Made by a program: the position numbers and the translations under genes. A stretch of DNA of 64,000 bases from Rhodocollybia butyracea (lineage: Eukaryota; Basidiomycota; Agaricomycetes; Agaricales; Omphalotaceae), in contig JADNRY010000340.1 of the NCBI GenBank assembly GCA_015501585.1, forward strand, positions 1-64,000, given 5' to 3'. This document shows, piece after piece, positions 1-12,900 of the stretch. Each line of letters begins with the position of its first letter. Within the stretch, counting starts at the first letter, position 1. The notes under the pieces are model-generated. The model worked only from the letters and a program-made list of their open reading frames with translations, was not told where the DNA came from and did no database searches.

Positions 1-1608
1 AAACAGTGAAGTTAGAACGGTACCGGAATTCTATAATACCAAAGTATTCCAATTGAACTTTCATGTTGGTAGTTATTGTATACGTTATGGAAAATCCATC
101 AGGATCCAGCTTTGCCCAGCGAACATAACATGAGAAGTTCGAAGAATACCGGACTGAATTATACAAGGTTCAATACGCGATTGATTCATGGAAGAATTTG
201 AAACGACGTTTTGTATGGAAGGACGGGAAATTTGTATGATTGTACGATGTACCGGAATGTATGGATTTGAAAAGTCTTGACTCTTTGTATTTAATGTATC
301 AAATTGGGAGCAAAAGATGTATTGAAAGCCCAATTATATGATATATCAATCAATGTATTCGAGCGAGAGCTCGAATTTAATAGGCGTGGGATTGAATTCT
401 GATTGGCTATGGGCGAATGAGTTGGGATGGGAGGGAGAAGGGAGTAGGACTGTGTTTCGAGATCCACTACTCATTCCACATATCAGTACTTAGTTGTACT
501 GCTTGTTAGGGACTTGTTGATTTATGAGTTTGTACAGCACGAGTGTATCAGTATATCAGCAGTACATATGGAGGCGTATCATATGCGTCTGCTATCCAGT
601 CTATATCGGTTGCGGGATCCCAAGTACGCGTGGATATGGTGGATATGCGCGCAAAGACGAGTTTGGGAGCGGAAGAGGTGGAAGTAGCGGGGCGGTTCGG
701 GGGCTATAAGTGACGGGGCTGGCTATCTCCATGCCACAAGATAATCATCTGAGAGCGGAGACGGCGCAGCTAGAGCATGGGAACTTTTTGTTTGCAATTT
801 ATCTTGTAGGTGTTTGTGGGGTTTCTGGCGGTGAAAGATCCCAGATGTTTGCGAGATGTTTGCGGTGCGGTGGCATGTGGTGCGCGAGGATAGCCCAGTG
901 GCCCCCCCTGGTGACCAAGTTTCGGAAGCGCCCTTGGGAGGCAGGGACGAAGAGACGCGCGTCGTAACAGCTCGTAACAAGACCCAGAGAATAATATCAC
1001 GGAGATCTGAAGAAACAAGAAAGAAAGAAAAAAACACACGAAAGAGAAGAAAGGCGTTTACGTGACGAGAGCCTCGTTTCCAGGAAGCCGTTGTGTGCCG
1101 TAAGCCTGGTCAAAGAGTTTTGATGGATGCGTAATTGTTCCCGAATCACATGGACTTTTTTTTTTTCTCTCTATTTTTCTTTTGTTTTTCCGCCTTTCAC
1201 AAGTCTCTCCGTATTTCTGATACATTTGGCTTTGCTTTTGGTGTTGTATGAGTCACTGCGCGTAGTAAAATCCTGTGTAGAAAGTGCATTTTACGCAAAT
1301 GTCCAATTGGTCACAAGTCAAGCTCCGCGTTGCAGGGGAGAACGGGTCAGGGCGGTCTAGATTGGAGATGAGATTTGCGTGGGGAGATTAGAAGAAAAAT
1401 AAAAATTGGAACGAAAATTGGTCCGAATCGGGCAGAAATACGCTCCGCGTGCCGATCATACCGCATTGGCCGGTATGTGTCAATTTGTTTTATACAAAAC
1501 ACTGTGTTCTTTTTTGATCATTTCATTTCTCATCGCTCTCTATGACCTCTCATAACTTTTCTCCCGTCGACGCGCCAGGCAGAACGAGTTCGCATACGCC
1601 TTCAGACG
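1..1608. other. Non-coding stretch upstream of HMG-box gene
   Basis: No reading frame here looks like a protein, and the longest ones lack recognisable motifs. Pyrimidine-rich DNA around 1150-1200 and again at 1500-1570, just before the HMG-box start codon, fits a fungal promoter and 5' untranslated region. This is inference from composition only. Confidence 0.4.
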
Positions 1609-3132
1609 ATGGCTCCAATTACTACAACAACAAGGACGAAGGCGAGTATCAGTTACTAACTGTACAAGTTTTTTACTGAACGTTCAAACAGATGGCGAAA
1701 CGAACCAAAGTCTTACTTCCCAGACTCTCAACGCCGATGGAACTCCAAAACGCCCTATGAACGCGTTTATGATCTTTGCTCGTCGTCGTAGACCGCAGGT
1801 TTCCTCTGAAAACCAGTCGATGCGTACTGGCGAAATCAGCAAAATCCTAAGCAAAGAATGGAACTCTATGCCTGCGTCCGAAAAACAGTTCTACCTAGAT
1901 CGCGCGAAAGAACTGAAAGAAACGTTCAACTCGAAGTATCCAGACTATGTCTATCGCCGCCGGCCTAACCATTCCCGAAAACGCCGAAAAACTGACGCCG
2001 GTGTCCACTCCGTCGACGGAACAGGTACTCCAGATTCTGCACAGGACGAGGGGCTACCACGCGTCCCATACGACGACCACCATCCTGGGTCTCTACACCC
2101 TCGGCCATCGGGTCTCGCGTCTTACGGCTCAGATCCTTACGGCCGCGAATCCTCTACACGGCAGCACCCATACCTAACCTCTGACAGACCGCACCACGGC
2201 CACAGTATGTCCCCAGCCATGAACCACAGCTCATCTCTCCCATCACCGCGTCTCCCAGGCCAAAGTAACACCATTCCCGCTTTACACTCTTACCTCTCCT
2301 CCCAAAACATCCCTACATCCGGCTCGCAGCACCACATGTACGGCTCCTCCTCCTCGCATCACCATACATCATGGGACAGACTCGATAACCCAGGTAAACT
2401 CAACGACGGGCCACCTCCACCACACGGACGCTCCTCTTCTTCCGGCTCTGCGAGCGCAATGTGGCCTGCACCGCACGAACGATCCTCGTATCGCGGTTCT
2501 GGGTCTCCTACAGGCTCAGGCGGACCTAACTCCGCAGGCCCAGGCCAAGACAGCGCGAACGGTAACGGAAACAACAACAACGGCAACAGCAACTACAACT
2601 TCCCGACCCTAAACTCGCCGTTCTTCCCTACGCCCTCGCAGATGTTCAACTCCAACGCGCCTGGGAACTCGTCGTCGTCTGCGCCAGGCGCTGGCAGCGG
2701 ACCCGGTGGAGGTGGCGGTGGACCTGGTGGAGGCGGTGGAGGCGCTTTTGGAGGAGGAAACCAGCTACCGCCGCCGCCTGGAGGTCTAAACACGAGCAAT
2801 GCACGAAATGGATACGATCATCGCTCGTATGCACCGTCGCCGCCACCTTTAGGTGGTGCCTCTTTCGCTCAATCAGCATCGCGGCACGGCTTGGGCCCTC
2901 CTTCTGGTGGCCTTGGCGGGATCGGCGGGATAGGGAGTATAGGGCCTGGCGGCGGGTTAGGCTAAACGGCTTAAACGGTAGCGGAGGAGGGAACAATCTC
3001 CCAAGGAGTTTACCACCTGTGCAGAGCATTCCTGGGTATTCGCAGTCGAGCTTAGGTGGTCCCGGCAGCGGGCAGCAGGGCGAGATGGGGGATATGTGGT
3101 CAAGAGGAGGCGTTAATGGTGGCGGTCATTGA
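1609..3132 (+). CDS. HMG-box transcription factor, apparent frameshift near 3' end
   Basis: The protein is a probable nuclear sequence-specific DNA-binding regulator of the fungal ROX1/MATA-like HMG class. Exon 1 is 1609-1645, a 46-bp GT-AG intron follows (1646-1691), and exon 2 starts at 1692. This start is chosen because it alone gives matching intron phase and yields an N-terminus beginning MAPITTTTRTKA. The HMG box spans roughly residues 31-105 (PKRPMNAFMIF, then SKILSKEWNSM and KYPDYVYRRR), followed by a basic RKRRK patch. The rest is low-complexity, rich in His, Ser, Pro, Asn and Gly, as in activator tails. The frame meets TAA at 2963-2965 after 436 residues, but a good coding frame one base over (NGSGGGNNLP to GVNGGGH) runs to TGA at 3130-3132. 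That implies one missing base near 2955, either a real mutation or an assembly error. Three degenerate copies lie downstream in the window. Confidence 0.85.
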
Positions 3133-6100
3133 TGCAGGCGTTTAGAATCGAAGAAAGAAAGTTGTATATATCCGTTTCGTCTCTTTCGGGTTCTCATATG
3201 TTCATACTAAGGAGTAATTTTTCCCTTTCCGTTTCTCTATCTCTTCTCTGCTTCTTTTTCGCTATCGTATCGTTAACGCTTTCCGGTTCTGTTCGTCTGC
3301 TGCTACCAATTGCTTATTCTGCTTACCCCCCCACCTGATTGATTATTCCCCCCTCATAACTCGCAACTGCTACCTTCAACAAGTTCCTCTGCAAACTCGG
3401 TGTAAAATCATACGTTATCACAAGTATACCGCGTCTATATCATAGCTTTTTTTTTTTCTTAGAGTACATAAAATTGAATTTTTTTTTCCCTCTCGTTCGT
3501 CCGTTTGTCAACTAGCAAGGTGTTCTGTTTGATATTTCGTTTTGATCTCTGAGAATCCGACGCTTGGACGCTGACACCACACTTGAACACTGGACGCTAC
3601 GAAAGCTGAAAAATAAGCTCCCAGCGACTTGAATTCCGTTCACAGATAAAATGTCTTCTGTTGGGTCCCAGTATCCCAATACGTCGTACGTCGTACGCTT
3701 CTTAATTCTTTGATCTTTGATCTTTTGGCACCCACGACTAGAACTAGAACTAGAACTACAACTACGACTACGACCCCCACGGCTCACTGCCCCGCGCGCG
3801 TGTGGTACGCGTTTTGTGGGGCAAGATCAGCGTAAATGCGAGATTACGACTGATTACGACGAGTGTGATACTAGGATTCGTGCAAGTAATAACAATAATA
3901 CAATAAGCGCTAGGTACTAGATGTTTTTTTTTAACACGATACTGAGATATGATTACATGTATGATATCTGATATCTGATTAAATGATTAAGAACCATTAA
4001 GAACATTAAGAAGGTGATTGATACTTGGTGCTTCGGTGCGTTGGGGGCTCGTCATGCCAGCTCGTCATGGAGATAGAGATGGTTAGAGATGGATAGAGAT
4101 GGATAGAGATGGACATTAGCATGAGATACTCTGCGTACTTGACGCCTTCTCGATAGGTCGATACTTGGTTAGTTATCATGGTACAGCTATCATACTGCGT
4201 AGTATCACACCGTCCTCCAAGTCGTGATTTATCATTTCTCGGGTCTCTCGGAGTTTCTTTGTTTTTTTTTTTGAGGGGGTGTCGGGTTTTTCGGGTCTCT
4301 CGGGCCAGCCCAGGTACAGTACTACTCGGATGGAACGAAACCTGGGTGTAGGTGTGCGTTCATGGTGTGCGGGGTGTGCGGTGAGCTGATACTGGGTGGC
4401 AGGAGTGGGGTGATACGTACTAGGTGGGGCTGATCACATCCGGGTCTCCGACGGTGCGTGCCAAGCTGTCTTTTCCAGAACATCACTCGCACACCATCAC
4501 TCTCAAGGGGGGGGATGAGTGATGAGTGATGAGTGCGGGCTTGGCTTTGGGATGCGGAGAGCGAGATGAACGGGCCTCCCTCAGGCCCGGACATGAGGAT
4601 TTTACGGTACCGGATATATATTATCGTATACGTAAAAGTGGTAAAAGTATAGGTGATCGCTGTACCAGTAAAAAAGTTGAGAGTAAAAGCAAAAAAAAAA
4701 AAAAAGTGCCCCAGGCAAAACGATGGGGGTAAGTACGCATAAGTACATGTACATGTTATCTATAACTATTCGATCAGCTTCGTCTTTCATTTCCCCCCCA
4801 CTCGTGATCACTGACAGACGCTTAACTTAACCTTCATCCGGTGATTCTGGAAAACAAGCTTCGTTCAGAGCCGCAGGGTGTTTTGGCCTAGGTTTTGGTG
4901 GGTTTCTTTTAGGGATCCCTCCCCTGGGCACACTCGTCACGGGTCCCAGGTTCGATCGGGTTCTAGCCTCAGCGCTCCCGGAGAACCTTATCCTACATAA
5001 CAGATACACTTCATACTAACACTAACTATCAACACATATACATAGAGTACGCCATTCAAGACCAACTCGATAAATTTGGGAGAGAATGGGTTATGGATCC
5101 ACAGAAATCTACTATACCATACACGGTAGGTTTCGGATATGCGCCCGATATCTGCATTCTACGTTGTTGTGACGCAAAGGCAGAAGCTGTACAAACTATG
5201 TAAGGACGTATGTTATGTACATAGTACAAAAAAACTGAACAGGATCTTCCGATTCAAATTTTACTTGAAAGAGAATACGAATACCTTGTTACTTGGTGGA
5301 TGTGGAGGCAAAACACGAAGTGGCAGACGGTTACCCTCTGTGCAGTTCGCTTCACTATTGCACGCGCGCTCGGATAATGTCCAAAGTTCCTCCGATCGGT
5401 TCCAACCAAAACCAGAGACTCGGAGCCCTCCTTGTCTTTTATCTCTTGTCCACGGATTTTGACTTGGAGGACAATCCGCATCAGGCCTGAGCCCCTGTCG
5501 CTTGCCGCGAGCGTGGTCAATGAATGCATATTTTTGAATTAAGCTGATGTTCCCTAACGACATACATTTCACGGTTTGAAGGAATCACATAACCTATTCT
5601 CATCACATTACATTTACCAAAAGCAGTCGCAATGAAAAGAATTGGGGTTAAAAACTTGTCAAAGACAAGGTTTCGCTAACCAATGATAATAAAGTTTGAC
5701 TTGAATGCGGGGAACTGCATTGAGCATTTTGTTACCTATGAAACGAAACTCAAAACAAAACTGAATGGGTTTACAGAAACCACATGTTCCCCATTCCCAT
5801 ACTGCTTCGCTATTGTACTGCATAGCATCATGGGTATGCTTTTCTTGGAAAGGAAATATTTCTTGACGTGCTCGTCGAGTACTCCGTGCTGTGCTTGTTG
5901 TGCTTCTCGGAATGACTAGAGGGAAGCTTGGACGACGGGAAGCCACCGGGTTAGGTTTGAGCCCCCCTTTTGCATCATGTTCGTAAGTTTCTCGTCTCGC
6001 AGGGAGGGCAACCGAGGCACTGGCACTGGCCTCAGGTTATGGGTTTGACATTCGTCATGCAGATAGATTAGATTCAGTCAGATGGTATTGATAGATGGTT

Positions 6101-7999
6101 ACTACTAGTCGGACGAATGAACACCGGAGAGCTGAGCAATATGGGGAGTAATACGCATCGGCAGAGCCCGAAGAGAGTCGAAAAGGAGCGAAGAAAGACC
6201 CAAATATACACCTCTGCAAATCCAATGCGAAGTACTCAATGAGATTTTCAGTGAATCCTCAATATCCATTCACCTTCGTCTGGCACTATTGTACATACTA
6301 CATACTCAAGTGAGTCGACCTATCAGTCGGCACTGTGTTCGTGAGACACGAGCTTGCTCACCAATACAAAACATTCCACATCGGAGTCTGGGCACTTGCG
6401 GGCTGACGTAGCCCACGCTTTGACCAGCGACAATCAGAATTTTGATCAGAAGCTTCTTTTAAGGGGGAGGCGCTGGGAGGCGGAGAAGCACATACAGAGA
6501 TACTCCGACCCTGCAGTACCTCTCGAACTGACAGAAGCTGACACAAGAGAGTAATACTCAGTGCTTGGCAACTTAGTAGAGAGTCCGAGTTGATTCTGAT
6601 CTCTGCCTTTTATGCGAGTTTTTCGTCCTTATCTTGTCAGATAAGGTGCTTGGTCTTCTTGATGGAGCAGAAAGAAGCAGGACGAATGGGTGACCATGAC
6701 TGTTCGGACTCATAGATCGTAACTTGGGATACTCAGCACACGTCAAATCGCCCAGACGAGTGGGTACGCGGACCCTGCACTCTCTTTCCTCAATATCGTA
6801 CTCAGTATGCTAGAAAGGAAAATACTCAATACGTACGCCCGGCCGTTTCCGTATAACAGGGAGAGTACATTTTTGAGTTTCGCTTCCATATGTCTGAAAA
6901 TATAATTGACCAGACACTTCTATAGAACCAAGCTTAACAGTAAGACTGATCTCTACAGCTTTGCCTGGTTTTGCCAAGTCAGTTATGTAAAACACAGTCT
7001 CGACTCTCGATACCTCTAGAGTATCGTAAGGTATTTATTCCGGGTAAATCCGCAAGCCACGCCATTGACCTAGGCGTTAAGCTGATATGGGCTCACACCG
7101 GGGGCATTTGCACTCACCAGTGGTAGTACCCGAGTAAATTGGAGGGCGGCGGTACCACTAAGTGGGGCTCGATCGCGCTACCGGTGACCTGAAAACCTGG
7201 AGCTGAACCCGATGGAGGAAATTTGTTGTGCTCATGGTGTATTCAACAAGTTCAATAGTGCCACAAAAATTCTGCGGTTGCACTAGTACGGTTGATCTTG
7301 TAGGTATTGATAACAAGCAACTGCTGAACCGACACATGTGCGTATGATATCTCGTTATCATTCAGGCTGATATGAACGGATGTCAGGACACTTACACAGC
7401 ATTGTAATACCGAAACATTCCAAATCGTAAATCTGTTTTTTTTACCCTTACAATATTCGGGTGGTCAATGTGATTTCTGACAGGTTCTCCCGCAATACTT
7501 TTACACAAATCATTGGAGGTTTTCACGGTAAAAATACATTTTACTTACGTCCTTGTAGTTCTGTCGCTGAGGAACGTGCGGTTCCATCATTCTACAGCCT
7601 GGGGATGCAAAACATCGAGGAATGTCAACGGGAGTTGGTGTACAGAGGACGCAGACCTTACTTGGCGGATACTTTATACGCTCGTCGTTTCTTTGGTGTG
7701 CAAATCCATAATCGTGCGTATTTTCAACTCCCAGAAAGCAGATATCGATATCATGACTCATTCAAACTGGATATAGAACTCGTAAAATATACAAATCTGA
7801 GAGGATCACAATAAGATTACTCTGCATCGTGCTCGAGACGAGTATGAGATTGGAACCGGCCCTACACAGGCGATGATCACAAAAAGCCAGGTACTTACAC
7901 GGTTTGTAGGCAAAACTGTTTCTTTATCCCGATGTCTACACAAGTCGGCTCAACTGTATCAAGTTTCGTCGAATGTGGCAGGAGAGTAGATAAAGAATA
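3133..7999. other. Gene-poor 4.9-kb stretch
   Basis: I see no supported gene. Short open frames occur on both strands without recognisable domains or sensible splice continuity. The region holds low-complexity tracts: GAACTA-like repeats near 3735-3765, 10-bp tandem repeats near 4073-4112, three GATGAGT units near 4513-4533, and an A15 tract near 4690. Some of it may be decayed mobile DNA, but no terminal repeats were seen. Confidence 0.4.
4073..4112. repeat. 10-bp tandem repeat, about four units
   Basis: The unit ATAGAGATGG recurs four times with one variant copy. This is a plain minisatellite in non-coding DNA with no visible function. Confidence 0.7.
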
Positions 8000-9225
8000 T
8001 TAGCTTACCCTAAAGAGAGACACGGTGAAGTGCTTCACAACCACATTTTGGACCTTTCCTTGATATGTCGCCGGAAATGCATCTCGAACACGCTGTACTA
8101 GCACAGGAAAATCGGGCTCTTCGTGCATAGAGTCTGTGAGCAGAAACTCGACAGACCTAATAGAGGGCAGTGCTTCAAAGAGTTTAACGAGCACCGGATC
8201 TAGAGGAGATGGCAAAGTAGTCGAGATGGCACGGTGACTCAAGATCAGGCTGAATGTCTTTAGTTTCCTGGAAGCTTTTGTTGACGAGAGCGTCTCGAGA
8301 TAGATGCATAATGAGGTATGGAACATAAGATGGGCATAGTAATGGACGGCGAGACTTTCTAGATGGGGGACCAATGGGATGATGCAGAGATGGTCATCCG
8401 CTCTTGGGAATCCAGGAGCTGGCTCAAACGCTGTTTAAATCATCATTACTTTAGTTTACCAATTTTACAATGGTCACGTACATAGTCGCAGGTGTCGGAT
8501 ATTATTGCCATACTTCTGGAGGATAAGTGTAGTACATGATTTAGCGACTTGTGGGTTTAGGGTACGCATGTACATTGTGAGCCGTTCGAGACCAGTAAGG
8601 TCAAAGACAGCATTGGGACTAACCAGTAATGCTTTGTGAAATTCCTCAGAGTTAAACCCGTACGTTAGAGAGCTAAGGCGGATGCGAGGTTTGCTTTGTG
8701 TGGGCAAAATCTCGGTGAAGGAGGCGAGAGTGTTTGTGAGAGTAACTCCGACAGCTGTAAATGCAACAGTTTCGGATGACTCTTGCGGAAATAGACTCTG
8801 TAGAAAGCAAACATAGTTATTGGGAAATTCCGCTGTAGAAAGCAAACATAGTTATTGGGAAATTCCGGGGAGCAGTAGTTTATTTCGAGGGCGGAAAGCC
8901 GTGAAAAAGGCCAAGGCATTGGCTCAAGATGCTCATCGGCTTTCCCCTCAAAGACAAATCGAAGACGTCGAGCAGTTTCTGTCAGGTGCTTTGAGTTTTT
9001 AAATAGAATCCAATTAGCAAAAGAGATTCGAATTGGGTGAGTTGGAGCACTGTCCCGCTGGGAAACTCCAGGGTTTGACACTTCTATAGAGGCAAATAAA
9101 TGAGTTATTGTGTATTGACGCCAGAAGCGACAGACGAAAGAGCAGTTCTTCAAGTTGAAAGCCGAATCCGACAAACCGTCAATGACTAGAAGCTGCAATT
9201 CTGGCGGTAAGGCCATCGTCGTCAT
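8000..9225 (-). pseudogene. F-box-like protein gene broken by 35-bp duplication
   Basis: The gene starts at 9225 with MTTMALPPELQLLVIDGL, then NLKNCSFVCRFWR. That is the short F-box leader typical of agaricomycete F-box proteins, which recruit targets to SCF ubiquitin ligases. The frame runs to about 8868. There a 35-bp tandem duplication (8798-8832 and 8833-8867) shifts it, and the natural continuation (SLFPQESSETVAFTAVG) resumes one copy further on. A 51-bp intron (8431-8481, GTACGT donor) joins that exon in phase to the last one, which reads FEPAPGFPRADDHLCIIP and ends at 8000-8002. Thirty-five is not a multiple of three, so the gene as read is truncated shortly after the box. Everything downstream of the duplication is still clean, so the break looks recent. 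The F-box assignment rests on the leader only; no LRRs were scored. Confidence 0.75.
8798..8867. repeat. Perfect 35-bp tandem duplication inside F-box gene
   Basis: Bases 8798-8832 and 8833-8867 are identical and begin CTGTAGAAAGCAAACATAG. The duplication lies in coding sequence and adds 35 bp, breaking the frame. Perfect identity suggests a young replication-slippage or repair event, or an assembly artefact. Confidence 0.95.
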
Positions 9226-9559
9226 GAAACAAGCGCCAGGTAGCAGTGACTAGATGCCGTGATGACCAAGCACGGCATCAACGTCCAGCGGAGCGGGAAA
9301 CGGGAGGCTGCCCACGTTTTGTTGAAGTTCGTCACAAGACAAAGTAAGTTTAAGTTGCTAGGATGCTTGTCAGTGCAACAAACGCGCGCCTGGAGAAATC
9401 TTCCTCTGTCCCATGATCACATCGGCTATTTTTCTGAGCTCGAAATCAAACGTTGATACTGTTTTCTAATGGATCGTAGAGCACCACCAACTCCATACTG
9501 GTGCTTCTGTACTTGAATGAGAAGCGAAGGATTCCGACTTTGACGTTATTGCCGCCGAT

Positions 9560-9682
9560 CAGCAAAACGTGTATGAACGGGAAGCCGCTTTCCGGCACTG
9601 TACAGCGCTGGGGGCCGCTGAGAGCCGCTGGAAACGGCTGTACGGTGCCTGACAACGGCTTCAGCTCACCCACGTTTTGCTG
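9560..9682. mobile_element. Small MITE-like foldback element (123 bp)
   Basis: The ends are perfect inverted repeats of at least 12 bp (CAGCAAAACGTG and CACGTTTTGCTG, extendable by AT). They continue as imperfect inverted arms of about 50 bp, including AGCCGCTTTCCGGCACTGTAC against its near complement (17 of 21). The whole element can fold into one long hairpin. A relative with the same core lies near 35591. No coding capacity and no clear target-site duplication were seen. Confidence 0.65.
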
Positions 9683-9971
9683 ATAAGTTTGGGAGGCCAT
9701 TGGGAGCGCGAATCCTGCGCGAATCTCTTCAAATATATGGACATTAAGTACTTATATCAAGAGCATTGTGTAAACCCAAACCCAAGGCTCAAGCAGGTTG
9801 AGGTGAAGCGGTAGGTTAAGCGTTGTTAATCAGTTTGGCAAAATATAATCATAGACATGTGACTTGAGATATAAAAATATCGCGATTTGCATCGTGATGA
9901 CATCACCAAAATGTCAACTACTACAACACATTCATCTTGTGACAACTTATTCTTGAAGTCGAACCACCATC

Positions 9972-12900
9972 ATGGAATCATCACTGCCAACTGAGCCTTC
10001 GATTTCTTTGTTTCAGGGCTCTAGTCAGTTTCATATCGGTGGTGGACAATTCAACAATGTGAAAGGGAATCAATATAATACTCACATGTACAACTTTATC
10101 CTGCCTGGTGAGGAAAGATGGGTTGATCTTTGCTGTTATCTGACAGAGTCATGTAGGCAATGTTGCAGAAAAACTCAAGACAGCCTTGACTCCCACTTTG
10201 AATGCATATGCTTCAACTGACAAGATGTGTTTACCAGGGACAAGGGCTCAAATCCTTAAAGAGATAAAAGACTGGATTTTCACCAATGAAAGAAATGTTC
10301 CCCAACTATTTGTTCTTCACGGCGCTGCTGGGACGGGTAAGTCATCCATCAGCCACACTGTTGGGAAAATAATGGAGAATCGTAAATGTCTGGGAGCATT
10401 CTTTTCCTTTGACCGTGGTTTGGCTGCACAGCGATCTCCGAGTCAAGCTTTAAGAACTGTTGCCTTTGATTTAGGGCTACATATTCCAGGTTTCGGGCAG
10501 AGCCTTGTGGAAGTATTAGAAAGCAGACCACATATTCTCAGCAGCTCCATACAAGAGTGTTGGGCCAATCTTATTGTACAACCAGCCAAGAAAACTGGTG
10601 GTTGGATGCAACCTGTGGTAATCATACTGGATGCACTTGATGAATCTGATTCCAATCCAGATCATCGAGAGAGATTTTTTTCTGTGTTGCTGGACCAAGT
10701 CTGTGCTCTGCCACAAAATTTCCGAGTTTTGGTTACATCCATATCTGAAGATAATATCCTAAAGCTCCTGGATAACTACAGTCTCAGGGTTCAGGCTATG
10801 CAAAATTTACAAGGAACCTCAAATGATATTAAGAATTATGCTCTCAGCAGAATGAAGGAATTCATTCAGAAGGGGGATTTCACTGAGAGCCAGTGTGTTC
10901 TTCTTGCTACCAGTGCTGAAGGTTATTTTCAATGGGCATACACAGTTTGTGAAGCCCTTTGCGGAAAACGCAGACCTGGTGTTAAAGTTCGAAAACAGTT
11001 CAAACATTTTATAGGTCTTGCCCCAAAAGTTGATGACCTAGCACCTCTTGACAGGTTGTACAAAGCCATTCTTCAAGAAATCTTTAGGTCTGACGATATT
11101 GAGGCAATGGAGGGATATAATACAGTGATGTCCCAAGTTTTAGCAGCATATGAACCCCTGTCACAAACAGTGCTGAAGCTGTTGCAGGCAGCATATTTTC
11201 GGCACCTCGATCAAGAGGATGAAGAAGCAGGGGAGGACAATGTGATTCAGTCACTCGGAGCACTTCTAATAGGAGTACATCACAAGGATCTACCTGTTCA
11301 GCCAGTCCACACTTCAGTCAGAGATTTCCTGTTGGACAAAAGCAGAAGCCAACAATATTACATTGATCTGGAACAGGGACATGAGATAAATGCAATTGGC
11401 AGTGTTAAACTAATGACAGAAAAGCTACATTTCAACATGTGTAACATGAAAAGCTCATATATGATGAATTCCCAGGTAGAAAACTTGGATAGAATAATTT
11501 TGGCTACCATCCCTCCGGAGCTTAGGTATGCATGTTGTTTCTGGAGTGCTCACTTTTCTTGTATCTCAACCAGTGGGGATCATGTTTACCTGCTGAGAAA
11601 ATTCTTTTTGGATTTCCTTTTGTTCTGGATGGAAGTGCTTAGCATTCTTGACAAAAGCAACGAGATTTCTAAAGCAATGACAAATGTGATTACCTGGCTA
11701 TCATCAGCAGTGGTATGTATTCCTTTTCAGTCTAATTTGCCAATATACTTATGGTCACTGATATATCCAGCATCAAGATGCTAACAGCCTGATAGAGCTG
11801 GATGAGCTTTGTCATGAAATAACAAAATTTGTTCATATATTCGGAAAGGTTTTAAAGCAGTCCACTCCACATTTATACCTTTCTGCATTGGTCTTCACTC
11901 CAAAAAACTCAATTATGCACAAGAGATATCTGGGTAGTTTCCAAAAACTAGCTGTGATATGCCACGGTCATGACATGCATTGGGGTAATTTGCAAGTGAT
12001 ATTAAGAGGGCATTTGAAAGATGTTAAAGCTGTCGCCTTCTCTCCCGATGGAAAAAGACTTGTATCAGGTGCTGAGGACAACACAGTGATAATTTGGAGT
12101 GCAGAAACTGGTGAACAACAGGGTCAGTCCCTTAAGGGACATTCAGACTCTGTTTGCTCTGTTGCCTTTTCTCCAGATGGAAAGAACATTGTATCAGGAT
12201 CTTCTGACAAAACAGTGAGAGTCTGGAATGCAGAAACTGGTGAGCCACGAGGGCAACCACTGCATGGTCATTCAGATTGTGTTTGGTCTGTTTCCTTCTC
12301 TCCAGATGGCAAGAGAATTGTGACAAGTTCTGATGACAAAACAGTAAGGGTGTGGAGTGCAGAAACTGGTGAGCCACAGGGCCAGCCATTCCAGGGACAT
12401 TTGAACTCTGTCTGGACTGTTGCCTACTCCCCAGATGGAAGGAGAATTGCTTCTGGATCTTCTGACAAAACTGTGAGAATCTGGAATGCAGACACTGGCG
12501 AACAATGGGGCCAGCCCCTCCAGGGAGACTTTGATTATGTTCTGTCTGTTGCCTTTTCTCCAGATGGCAAGAAACTTGTGTTGGGATCTTCTGACAAAAC
12601 ATTAAAGATCTGGAGTGTAGAGACTGGCGAACAAGAAGAGAATCCACTCCTGGGACATTTAGATTCTGTTTGGTCTGTTTCATTTTCTCCAGATGGTAAG
12701 AAGATTGTTTCAGGATCATATGACAAAACCGTGAGAATATGGAATGCAGAAACTGGTGAGCAGCAAGGGCAGTCACTCCAGGGACATTTGAGCCCTGTTT
12801 GGTCTGTTGCCTTTTCACCAGATGGCAGCAGAATCATATCAGGCTCTTCTGATAAAACAGTTAGGATATGGAATCCGGATGGTGGTGAACAACAAGGGCA

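Noticed and set aside
723..1037. 104-codon minus-strand frame and overlapping plus-strand frames
   Set aside because: Composition-driven frames in GC-richer promoter DNA; no coding signature.
2359..3029. Minus-strand frames rich in Pro/Gly opposite the HMG gene
   Set aside because: They reflect Gly/Ser/Asn/His-rich low-complexity coding on the plus strand; no domain and no splice logic.
1609..3132. Idea that this is a mating-type locus because of the HMG box
   Set aside because: Agaricomycete mating-type loci are defined by homeodomain pairs and pheromone/receptor genes; none is seen nearby, and the 7-TM genes here do not show STE3-like features.
4683..4704. A-rich run as a LINE or retrogene tail
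   Set aside because: No retrotransposon coding remnant or target-site duplication was found beside it.
7461..7814. 117-codon plus-strand frame
   Set aside because: No recognisable domain, no homologous relic in the window, and overlapping frames of similar length on both strands.
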